In this document: one piece after another, positions 9,356-15,768 of the stretch
Layout: the number at the start of each line of letters is the position of its first letter
Position numbering within the stretch: the stretch's first letter is position 1
NCBI GenBank assembly: GCA_900552455.1
Contig: URZX01000004.1
Location: forward strand, 1-64,000
Direction of reading: 5' to 3'
Length of the DNA: 64,000 nucleotides
From: an uncultured Peptococcaceae bacterium
Lineage (GTDB): Bacteria > Bacillota > Peptococcia > Peptococcales > Peptococcaceae
The notes under the pieces: model-generated
What the model was told of the DNA's origin: nothing
What the model saw: only the letters and a program-made list of their open reading frames with translations
The model's database searches: none
Translations under genes and position numbers: made by a program

Positions 9356-11100
9356 TCTTCCAATCCCCCTTTCTGCTGAGATTCATACACATCGCGATAG
9401 ATCTCGCAGGTGGCGAGAAGTTCCTCGTGGGTGCCGCAGGCTTCCACGCGACCGTCGTCGAGCACGACGATCTGATCGGCGTGAGCGAGCGAGGAAACGC
9501 GCTGAGCGATGATGATCTTGGTGGTCGTCGGGATATATTCCCGCAGCCCCTGTTGGATGAGCGCATCGGTGCGCGTATCCACAGCGCTGGTGCTGTCGTC
9601 GAGGATGAGGATCTTCGGCTGTTTCAGGAGAGCGCGGGCGATGCAGAGTCGCTGCTTCTGGCCGCCGGAAACATTGGAGCCGCCCTGCTCGATGTGGGTA
9701 TCGTAGCCTTCCGGCATTTGGTCGATGAATTCATCGGCGCAGGCGAGATGGGCAACGTGGCGAATCTCTTCGTCTGTGGCATGCTCATTTCCCCAGCGCA
9801 GGTTGTCGGCGATTGTTCCGGAAAAAAGCTCGTTTTTCTGCAGCACCATCGCCACCTCGCCGCGCAGCACGTCGAGATCGTAATCGCGCACGTCCACGCC
9901 GCCGACGAGCACGCGCCCGTCGGTGACATCGTAGAGACGCGGGATCAGCTGCACGAGCGAGCTTTTCGACGAGCCTGTGGCGCCGAGGATCCCCACTGTG
10001 CTGCCGGACGGGAATGTAAGATTGATGTCCGAGAGCACGTCCTTGTCGCTCTCGTCACGATAATGGAAGCTGACGTGCTCAAAACGCACCTCGCCGTTCT
10101 TCACCTGCATCACAGGCTCTGCCGGCGCAGCGATGGTGCTTTCTTCTGTAAGGATCTCATAAATGCGTTTCACCGGCGCGCTCGAAATGAGGATCATCAC
10201 AAAAACCATCGAGAGCATCATCATGCTCATGAGGATCTGGATCGCGTAGGTGAAAAGCGCTGTCAGCGAACCAGTCGTGAGCCCAACTGCGGCGTCGTTG
10301 CCGCTGGCGATGATGGCTTCTGCACCAAACCAGCTGATGAGCATCATGCATGTATACATGCTGATCTGCATGACCGGACCATTCAGCGCGATGATGCATT
10401 CAGCGAGCGTGTACAATCTGCGAATGACGGCGCTCACAAGATTGAATTTCTTGATCTCGAATGCTTCCTGGTTGAACGATTTGACAACGCGAATACCGCG
10501 CACATCTTCCTGCACGACATTGTTGAGATTATCGTAATTCGTAAAGATCTTGCCGAAGATCGGATAAGAGAAAAAGATGATGATCCCGAGCGCTACAGCC
10601 AGAATCGGCAGCGCCCAGAAAAAGATCGCCGAGATCTCGCGGTCGATGCTGAACGCCATGATCACCGCAAAGATCATCATCATCGGCGAACGCACCGCCA
10701 TGCGGATCATCATATTGTAGGCGTTGCGCACGTAGGTGATGTCCGTCGTTAAACGCGTCACGATCGACGAGGTCGAAAACTTGTCGATGTTCGCGAAGGA
10801 AAATGTCTGCACCCGTGCGAACATATCCTCGCGCAGGTTCGCAGAAAATCCCGCCGACGCGTAGGAGCCGCGATACGCCGAGCCCACGCCCGTCGCACAC
10901 TGCAGCGCTGCAAAAAGCAGCAACAGCCCGCCAAAGATCGCCACCTGGCGCATATCGCCCGCTTCGATGCCGCGGTCGATGAGATAGCTCATCCAGAACG
11001 GGATAACGATTTCAAAGACTGCTTCGATCGCAGCGAGAAAGATCGTCTGAAACGTCGCCGCTTTATATTCCCGGACACTGCCGAGGATTGTTCTGATCAT
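9352..11100 (-). CDS. ABC exporter half-transporter with degenerate ATPase site
   Basis: A type IV ABC exporter half, 582 residues from the ATG at 11100, which follows GGAGGGA at 11107-11113 (an upstream in-frame start lacks such a site). Membrane domain at residues 1-310, then the ATPase domain. The Walker A is G-A-T-G-S-S-K-S-S, the signature is V-S-G-G-Q-K-Q-R, and Walker B ends I-L-D-D-S-T-S, so the catalytic Glu is Asp. This is the usual pattern of the non-hydrolysing site in asymmetric heterodimeric exporters; its partner at 7436-9355 has the Glu. First gene of a two-gene operon. Confidence 0.92.
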   Translation of the reverse strand: MIRTILGSVREYKAATFQTIFLAAIEAVFEIVIPFWMSYLIDRGIEAGDMRQVAIFGGLLLLFAALQCATGVGSAYRGSYASAGFSANLREDMFARVQTFSFANIDKFSTSSIVTRLTTDITYVRNAYNMMIRMAVRSPMMMIFAVIMAFSIDREISAIFFWALPILAVALGIIIFFSYPIFGKIFTNYDNLNNVVQEDVRGIRVVKSFNQEAFEIKKFNLVSAVIRRLYTLAECIIALNGPVMQISMYTCMMLISWFGAEAIIASGNDAAVGLTTGSLTALFTYAIQILMSMMMLSMVFVMILISSAPVKRIYEILTEESTIAAPAEPVMQVKNGEVRFEHVSFHYRDESDKDVLSDINLTFPSGSTVGILGATGSSKSSLVQLIPRLYDVTDGRVLVGGVDVRDYDLDVLRGEVAMVLQKNELFSGTIADNLRWGNEHATDEEIRHVAHLACADEFIDQMPEGYDTHIEQGGSNVSGGQKQRLCIARALLKQPKILILDDSTSAVDTRTDALIQQGLREYIPTTTKIIIAQRVSSLAHADQIVVLDDGRVEACGTHEELLATCEIYRDVYESQQKGGLEE

Positions 11101-11197
11101 GGTTCGTCCCTCCATGTATGGTCAAAAAATAAACGACCTCCGCAAAGAAGCCGTCAGCTGCTGCGCGTGCGCACAGCCGCTATCATATAGTTTAACG

Positions 11198-11236
11198 AAA
11201 ACGGCGGCAGAACGTCAATCGCTCTGCCGCCGTTTT
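11198..11236. terminator. bidirectional terminator between GNAT and ABC genes
   Basis: AAAACGGCGGCAGA (11198-11211) pairs perfectly with TCTGCCGCCGTTTT (11223-11236), followed by T. It ends the GNAT transcript ahead of the ABC exporter operon. Confidence 0.85.
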
Positions 11237-11244
11237 TATCGATT

Positions 11245-11790
11245 CTAAAGATGCGCGATCGCCACTTCCGCCGTCACCGAGGGATTGTGACGCACCGGAT
11301 CAAAATAATTCGCCGTCGTGAAAAGAAACTGACACTTCACACGATCGCCCGCTCTGTAGCAGGCGCTGTCCGCCGGCACATCCACCGTCGCCACAAGCCG
11401 CCCACCAAGCTCCTCCAGCGTGCGACGACTGGCAGCATTGTCCGGGTTACAGGTGATGATACATTCACCCAGCCCCAGCTCGTAAGCAAAATGCAAAAGC
11501 AGCCGCGTCGCCTTGAGCGCATAGTGATTGCCGCGATGCGGCCTGTAAACACGATAGCCCACATGTCCGGAATAGGCGATCTCTGGATGCATTCCCACGC
11601 GCAGATCGCAATGTCCCAGCTCGCGGCGCATCTCCGTCGCATCAACAATCTTGAAAAAATAGCTCGGCAGCTCGCCAACATACGCCGATCCCCACTGATA
11701 CTGTCGCAGCAACAGCTGGATCTCGCCGTCGGTGAGATGCGATGTGTCCTGTGCGCGCAACGGATGCAGCAGATTTTTGAAAAATGCCAT
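11245..11790 (-). CDS. GNAT-family N-acetyltransferase
   Basis: A 181-residue GCN5-related acetyltransferase that would move an acetyl group from acetyl-CoA to an amine. The acetyl-CoA loop is seen as R-P-H-R-G-N-H-Y-A-L-K-A (about residues 83-94), preceded by the G-H-V-G-Y-R-V beta strand and followed by C-N-P-D-N-A-A-S-R-R-T-L-E-E-L-G-G, the classic motif B. The acceptor is unknown. The gene stands alone between a terminator and the RNA gene; GGGGGAC precedes the ATG. Confidence 0.85.
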   Translation of the reverse strand: MAFFKNLLHPLRAQDTSHLTDGEIQLLLRQYQWGSAYVGELPSYFFKIVDATEMRRELGHCDLRVGMHPEIAYSGHVGYRVYRPHRGNHYALKATRLLLHFAYELGLGECIITCNPDNAASRRTLEELGGRLVATVDVPADSACYRAGDRVKCQFLFTTANYFDPVRHNPSVTAEVAIAHL

Positions 11791-11845
11791 GGAATCGTCC
11801 CCCTGATCCGTGTCGTTATCTGCATTGTACCATAAAATCAGGCAT

Positions 11846-12305
11846 AAAAAAACAGGCGCCAGGAGGAAAGCTGGGCGCCTGTGAACTAAGGAGGACCAGG
11901 CGAGAGCAGCCTGGCGTGTGAAACCGCTTTTTGACCGTCGGAAATGATCCTTCTGTGCACAAAAGGCTCGGGCGTATGCATGACGGTTGCACCTGGGCAG
12001 CCCGGTTTTCCGCAGTCACGGATGGCTGAGAAGCATCGCAGGTCCTCATTATGGCTATGGAATACAGCGGCGGCTGGACACCGCGGCATTCGTACAGAGA
12101 AGCGCCTGGCGACAGCGTCTGGAGCTACCGTCGCCATAGCGCCATTCTCTTTGTCCTACAATTGCAACCTTCTCATACAATCTCCTTCCGTAGGAAACGC
12201 AGCTGCAGCTCCAACCGGATCCGTGAACGGTGTCCCCTCCTATCACAGAGCGCCGGCCTCTATAGAGTGCTGCGTCAACAGAGGTGCGGTTCGTCGTCCT
12301 CTGTT
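11846..12305 (-). ncRNA. large structured noncoding RNA, unclassified (~460 nt)
   Basis: A strong promoter and a strong intrinsic terminator bracket about 460 nt with no plausible reading frame and many complementary segments (plus-strand coordinates): 12277-12284 with 12298-12305 (5' hairpin, 8 bp), 12269-12274 with 12198-12203, 12107-12115 with 12128-12136 (9 bp, extended outward by GCGC and AGAGAA/TTCTCT), 12228-12235 with 12076-12083 (8 bp, long-range), 12041-12047 with 11891-11897 (7 bp, long-range), 11982-11987 with 11935-11940, 11896-11901 with 11909-11914, and the terminator stem 11853-11860 with 11874-11881 followed by a T run. I do not see the conserved parts of tmRNA, RNase P RNA, SRP RNA or group II introns. 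It could be a divergent member of a known large RNA class such as OLE, or new. Confidence 0.65.
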
Positions 12306-12311
12306 AAACCT

Positions 12312-12340
12312 ATTATAGTACTATGTTATGCCCGTTGCAA
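12312..12340 (-). promoter_or_regulatory. promoter of the large RNA
   Basis: On the minus strand a TTGCAA -35 box (12335-12340) and a perfect TATAAT -10 box (12312-12317) are separated by exactly 17 bp. Expected transcription start is about 12305, where the first hairpin of the RNA begins. Confidence 0.8.
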
Positions 12341-12498
12341 GCATCTTTTTTCCTACATATTCAGTATCGTTTTGCAATCTCCTGCCATCAACCGGAAAAT
12401 ACGGCAACAGCTTTCCTTATTATAAGGAAGAAAAACGTCACATTCACACCAAAAATCGCATCAGCACACGGTTTTCCAGCGCTTTGCACTGCGCGCGA

Positions 12499-12819
12499 TC
12501 AATGCCCACTCGTTGCCTTGAGACCGATGATGCCCACGAGAAGCATGCACACAAAAATGGCGCGCAGAGGAAACATCGCTTCCTTAAAAAGCAGCATGCC
12601 AACGACGACAGACCCCAGCGCGCCGATGCCTGTCCAGATCGCGTAGGCAGTTCCCATCGGCAACGTTTTCATGACATGGCTGAGCAGCCCAAAGCTCACA
12701 AGCATGCCAGCAATGGTCAGCGCCGTATAGAAATGCTGCGTAAAACCGTGGGAGAGTTTCATGCACGTCGCCCAGAAAACTTCACACAATCCCGCAATAA
12801 AAAGATAGACCCAAGCCAT
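12499..12819 (-). CDS. gdx: SMR-family exporter, Gdx/SugE type (guanidinium exporter)
   Basis: A 106-residue protein with four membrane helices, starting MAWVYLFIAGLCEVFWATCMK. The conserved membrane Glu (E13), the W-A-T segment, K-T-L-P-M-G-T-A-Y-A-I-W-T-G-I-G and the C-terminal G-I-I-G-L-K place it in the Gdx/SugE branch, which exports guanidinium in exchange for protons, rather than the EmrE polyspecific branch. The ATG follows GGAG at a good distance. A promoter and a leader with a terminator-like hairpin precede it, as expected for a gene under riboswitch control. It is monocistronic. Confidence 0.9.
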   Translation of the reverse strand: MAWVYLFIAGLCEVFWATCMKLSHGFTQHFYTALTIAGMLVSFGLLSHVMKTLPMGTAYAIWTGIGALGSVVVGMLLFKEAMFPLRAIFVCMLLVGIIGLKATSGH

Positions 12820-12840
12820 AGATTTTCTCCTTTCTCTCTG

Positions 12841-12937
12841 CACAAAAGAAAAAGCGCTCCCTGCGCTGTATCTTCTACGGCCTAACGATACAGCGCCGAA
12901 GCGCTCCGTGTTCACCCGGCGGCGAACAATATTTTCT
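12841..12937 (-). promoter_or_regulatory. structured leader with terminator hairpin, candidate guanidine-type riboswitch
   Basis: The SMR transcript begins near 12937. Its leader holds a hairpin GTTCGC/GTGAAC near 12908-12925, a UUCG-loop hairpin AGCGC/GCGCT near 12892-12905, and a perfect 10-bp stem GCGCTGTATC/GATACAGCGC (12887-12896 with 12863-12872). AGCGCT then pairs with the upstream AGCGCT (12853-12858 with 12900-12905) directly before a U-rich tract. Two mutually exclusive folds, one ending as a terminator, fit transcriptional control. The class was not matched with certainty: I do not see the ykkC (class I) or mini-ykkC (class II) consensus, so class III/IV or an unknown type remain. 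Confidence 0.5.
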
Positions 12938-12943
12938 GGATCC

Positions 12944-12972
12944 ATCTTAGCAAAAGCGCGATCACCTGTCAA
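12944..12972 (-). promoter_or_regulatory. promoter of the SMR gene
   Basis: TTGACA (12967-12972) and TAAGAT (12944-12949) on the minus strand are separated by 17 bp, about 125 bp upstream of the SMR start codon. Confidence 0.75.
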
Positions 12973-13009
12973 GAACGGGCGAAAATCTCTCGCGCGACGC
13001 GCCTTTCCC

Positions 13010-13038
13010 TTGTCACGCGCGCAATGTCATGCTATAAT
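13010..13038 (+). promoter_or_regulatory. promoter of the SCIFF peptide gene
   Basis: TTGTCA (13010-13015), 17-bp spacer and TATAAT (13033-13038) preceded by TG (extended -10). It lies about 36 bp upstream of the peptide start codon. Confidence 0.8.
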
Positions 13039-13073
13039 AATATAGTAAATCTATGCTGAAAGGGGTATTGGAA

Positions 13074-13214
13074 ATGTCCAAACATATCAAAACTATCAGC
13101 GCTCAGAAACTTCAGAAGACCCTGAAGACTGGCGGCTGCGGCGAATGCCAGACCTCTTGCCAATCCGCTTGCAAAACCAGCTGCACGGTTGGCAACCAAG
13201 TATGCAAGCACTAA
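13074..13214 (+). CDS. scfA: SCIFF peptide (six cysteines in forty-five), ranthipeptide precursor
   Basis: A 46-residue peptide starting MSKHIKTISAQKLQKTL. Its C-terminal half has Cys at 22, 25, 29, 33, 37 and 44, including G-G-C-G-E-C-Q-T-S-C and N-Q-V-C-K-H. This is the near-invariant SCIFF family of Clostridia, the substrate of a radical SAM/SPASM maturase that makes thioether bridges. GAAAGGGG stands 8-9 bp before the ATG, a consensus promoter lies upstream and a terminator follows the stop. The maturase gene that normally sits next to it is absent: the flanks are an SMR gene and an MFS gene. The true peptide is on the plus strand; a longer frame opposite it is spurious. Confidence 0.95.
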   Translation: MSKHIKTISAQKLQKTLKTGGCGECQTSCQSACKTSCTVGNQVCKH

Positions 13215-13225
13215 TCCCATCCCGA

Positions 13226-13256
13226 GACCTGCCTGTGGCGCGGGTCTTTTCTTTTT
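13226..13256 (+). terminator. terminator of the SCIFF gene
   Basis: GACCTGC (13226-13232) pairs with GCGGGTC (13240-13246; one G-T wobble) and is followed by TTTTCTTTTT. Confidence 0.8.
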
Positions 13257-13268
13257 CAAATGCAGTTG

Positions 13269-13302
13269 AGATCGCTCGAGGGTTGTAGGGGCGATCTTTT
13301 TT
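13269..13302 (+). terminator. second hairpin terminator
   Basis: AGATCGC (13269-13275) pairs with GCGATCT (13291-13297), followed by a run of T. It backs up the SCIFF terminator or ends a short transcript ahead of the MFS promoter. Confidence 0.6.
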
Positions 13303-13397
13303 ATTCCCAGTAGCTCAGTCAGAATATGACAATCCGTTGAACGACGTTCATCAAATTTTTTAATGTCCCGCCATCTGGTATTCTAAAATTATTGTGC

Positions 13398-13403
13398 TAT
13401 AAT
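13398..13403 (+). promoter_or_regulatory. probable -10 element for the MFS gene
   Basis: TATAAT preceded by TGC (extended -10), about 57 bp before the MFS start codon. No good -35 box is seen; TGGTAT lies 16 bp upstream. Confidence 0.5.
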
Positions 13404-13459
13404 AATTATTTGCCATTATAAAGTAGTAGAAAAAAGTTTTTGAATGGAGGTTGACATCT

Positions 13460-14839
13460 ATGGCAGAAGTTTCAAAACGAACACGTACAGCCATCTACCT
13501 GATGATGCTGGGCAGCTTCCTCGGTTCCATCAACCAGACAATCCTCAGTCCTGCTCTGCCAAGCATCATGGCCGATCTGCATATTGACGCCTCGTCCGGT
13601 CAGTGGTTGACGACCATCTTCCTCTTGGTCAACGGGATCATGATCCCTTGCACCGCGTATCTTATGGCGCGCTTCACGACGCGTCAGCTCTATCTCGCAG
13701 CAATGACACTTTTCGCTGTCGGCACGCTGCTCTGCGGTCTGGCGCACACCTTTGTCCTCTTGCTTCTCGCGCGTGTGTTACAGGCGATGGGCTTTGGCGT
13801 ATTAATGCCGCTCCTTTCCGGGACAGTCCTCATGGTGTATCCACCAAACCAGCGCGGTAAAGCGATGGGCATGATCGGGCTCGTCTTTTCGATCGCGCCG
13901 GCCATCGGCCCTTCGATCGCAGGCTTTGTCATCGATGCCTACGGCTGGAATGTCGTCTTCCTCGGGCTGGTTCCGCTGATCGTTATCGATATCATCCTCA
14001 GCGCCGTCATCATGCCAAACACCGGCGAAACCCACCACATCGATCTCGACAAAACATCCGTCCTGCTCTCGACGCTGGGCTTTGGCGGTCTGCTCTATGG
14101 GTTCAGCTCCGTCGGTAGCTACGGCTGGACCTCGGCGCACGTCTATGTACCGCTGCTCGCTGGCGCGCTGATCACTTATTTCTTCATCAAACGCCAGAGC
14201 AAGCTCGAAACACCGCTCCTGCGTTTTGACGCATTCAAGAGCCAGCGCTTCACGATCGGTCTCATTATCGGGATGATCATCAACGCCGCCCTCCTTTTCG
14301 GTGGTGTGCTCACGCCAATCTATCTGCAGGATATCCACGGCTACAGCGTACTCTGGTCCGCACTCATCATGCTGCCAGCTTCGCTCCTCGCAGCCGCGCT
14401 CAACCCAGTCGTCGGCAGTCTCTACGACAAGATCGGCGCACGTCCGCTGGGTATTCTCGGGCTGATCCTTCTGACGATCGGTTCCGGCTGCTACCTTTTC
14501 TTCCGTGCACAGACAGAAACCTGGGTGCTCGTCACCCTCTACACCATCCGTATCCTCGGTATCAACCTCGTGATGATGCCAATCAATACCTGGAGCATGA
14601 GCGACTTCACCGGCGAGAGCATTCCTCACGCCAACGCCGTGTTTGCAACGCTGCGTCAGATCGCTGGCTCTGTCGGTACAGCAATCTTCGTTTCGATCTA
14701 TTCGGTCGCATCCTACACATCCGATTCTCTCACCGGTATCCACGCAGCCTTTGGGGCATCTGCCGTGATGATGATCTGCGCAGTCATCCTGGCGATCCTC
14801 AAGATCGAAAAGAAACCCAAAAAATCTTGGGAGCGATGA
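13460..14839 (+). CDS. MFS exporter, DHA2 (EmrB/QacA) family
   Basis: A 459-residue polytopic protein. Near the N-terminus it has D-A-S-S-G-Q-W-L-T-T-I-F-L-L-V-N-G-I-M-I-P, L-Q-A-M-G-F-G-V-L-M-P-L and G-L-V-F-S-I-A-P-A-I-G-P-S-I-A-G, the motif C typical of drug:proton antiporters of the DHA2 branch. The family expels drugs and other toxic compounds. I start it at ATG 13460 because GGAGG ends 9 bp upstream at 13450; the in-frame TTG at 13451 overlaps that site. It is followed by a strong terminator and stands alone. Confidence 0.92.
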   Translation: MAEVSKRTRTAIYLMMLGSFLGSINQTILSPALPSIMADLHIDASSGQWLTTIFLLVNGIMIPCTAYLMARFTTRQLYLAAMTLFAVGTLLCGLAHTFVLLLLARVLQAMGFGVLMPLLSGTVLMVYPPNQRGKAMGMIGLVFSIAPAIGPSIAGFVIDAYGWNVVFLGLVPLIVIDIILSAVIMPNTGETHHIDLDKTSVLLSTLGFGGLLYGFSSVGSYGWTSAHVYVPLLAGALITYFFIKRQSKLETPLLRFDAFKSQRFTIGLIIGMIINAALLFGGVLTPIYLQDIHGYSVLWSALIMLPASLLAAALNPVVGSLYDKIGARPLGILGLILLTIGSGCYLFFRAQTETWVLVTLYTIRILGINLVMMPINTWSMSDFTGESIPHANAVFATLRQIAGSVGTAIFVSIYSVASYTSDSLTGIHAAFGASAVMMICAVILAILKIEKKPKKSWER

Positions 14840-14854
14840 GAGCGCTTCATGACC

Positions 14855-14882
14855 AAGAAGGCCTGCGGGCCTTCTTTTTTTT
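14855..14882 (+). terminator. terminator of the MFS gene
   Basis: AAGAAGGCC (14855-14863) pairs with GGCCTTCTT (14868-14876) before a long T run. Confidence 0.9.
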
Positions 14883-14932
14883 GCGGCGACAACAGTTTAA
14901 CAAAAGTTTATAATTAATTTATGCTTTTGTTA

Positions 14933-14961
14933 TTGGCATTTGCCCGCCATAAAGCTATACT
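14933..14961 (+). promoter_or_regulatory. promoter of the PepSY gene
   Basis: TTGGCA (14933-14938) and TATACT (14956-14961) with a 17-bp spacer, about 66 bp before the start codon. Confidence 0.7.
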
Positions 14962-15027
14962 TGATGTAACAAAACAAGTTCAAACACGCGAACATAATCG
15001 CCCACTCATCAAAAAGGAGGATCCATC

Positions 15028-15630
15028 ATGAAAAAGATCATCGGAGCCATCGCCATCATCGCATTAGCAGTCATCGTCGGGATCGGCGCAGGCTATTACT
15101 TCACCCACCAGAACAGCGGCTCTCCGCAGAACGCGAGCACAACCAGCAGCACAGCCACCATTTCGGAAGCTGAAGCGCAGCAGATCGCCCTCGAAGATGC
15201 CGGTCTCGCCGAAGCAGATGTCAGCTTCACCAAAACAAAACTCGACCGCGACGACGGCCGCCAGCAATATGAGATCGAATTTATCGCCAGTGCTGACAAC
15301 GCCAAGTACGATTATGAGATCGACGCACAGAGCGGCGCCATCCTTTCCGTTGACCGCGAGCAGGGGCGCGACAGCAATGCACAGCAAAACACCACCACCA
15401 GCCCGCAGACCGCTGATGAGATCACCGCTGACGAGGCCAAAGCGATCGCTCTGCAGCACGCCGGTGTCGCCGAAGCCGATGCGCTTTACATCGATATTGA
15501 CTACGACCGCGACGACGGCGTCAACGAATGGAGCGTGGATTTTGCCACCCAGGACACCGAATACGATTATGAGATCGCAGCCGCCGACGGCAGTATCATG
15601 AAATCTGAACGCGAACCCTATCGCCCTTAA
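15028..15630 (+). CDS. membrane-anchored protein with two PepSY domains
   Basis: 200 residues: a short basic start and one membrane helix (residues 5-28), a Ser/Thr/Asn-rich linker, then two similar units, each beginning E-A-x-x-I-A-L-x-x-A-G-x-A-E-A-D (near residues 50 and 136) and ending with Y-D-Y-E-I-x-A-x-x-G-x-I. That is the PepSY fold, found in extracytoplasmic protease inhibitors or propeptide-like proteins. The helix is more likely an anchor than a cleaved signal, since no clear cleavage site follows. AAAGGAGG precedes the ATG and a terminator follows. The exact role is unknown. Confidence 0.87.
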   Translation: MKKIIGAIAIIALAVIVGIGAGYYFTHQNSGSPQNASTTSSTATISEAEAQQIALEDAGLAEADVSFTKTKLDRDDGRQQYEIEFIASADNAKYDYEIDAQSGAILSVDREQGRDSNAQQNTTTSPQTADEITADEAKAIALQHAGVAEADALYIDIDYDRDDGVNEWSVDFATQDTEYDYEIAAADGSIMKSEREPYRP

Positions 15631-15637
15631 CCACACA

Positions 15638-15670
15638 GCCGACGTTTCCACCTGAAGCGTCGGCTTTTTT
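15638..15670 (+). terminator. terminator of the PepSY gene
   Basis: GCCGACG (15638-15644) pairs with CGTCGGC (15658-15664), followed by six T. Confidence 0.85.
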
Positions 15671-15768
15671 GCAGCCAGCTGCTGGGAATCGTCACCAAAT
15701 TGTGCTTTTCAGCCACGCGATTATGATTTACAATAGTCCTATCTACGTCATCACGAGGGAGCTCAATC

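Larger units (their letters stand above)
11791..12498. other. 708-bp interval without protein genes
   Basis: Between the GNAT gene and the SMR gene no convincing protein-coding frame exists. Most of it (11846-12340) is a promoter plus structured RNA gene plus terminator on the minus strand. The remaining 12341-12498 is AT-rich, with a small TTCCTT/AAGGAA hairpin near 12415-12431 and nothing else I recognise. Confidence 0.7.

Noticed and set aside
11846..12305. tmRNA, RNase P RNA, SRP RNA or T-box
   Set aside because: The conserved core sequences of these RNAs (for example the RNase P GAGGAAAGTCC-type core or the T-box GGGUGG-N-ACCGCG) are not found on either strand. A GGAGGAAAG on the plus strand is only the loop of the terminator.
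11886..12425. Several 60-120-codon frames in the RNA gene interval
   Set aside because: They overlap in many frames on both strands, lack Shine-Dalgarno sites and conflict with the base-paired structure.
13032..13259. A 75-codon minus-strand frame over the SCIFF gene
   Set aside because: The plus-strand 46-residue peptide has a perfect promoter, Shine-Dalgarno site, terminator and the six-cysteine pattern; the opposite frame has none.
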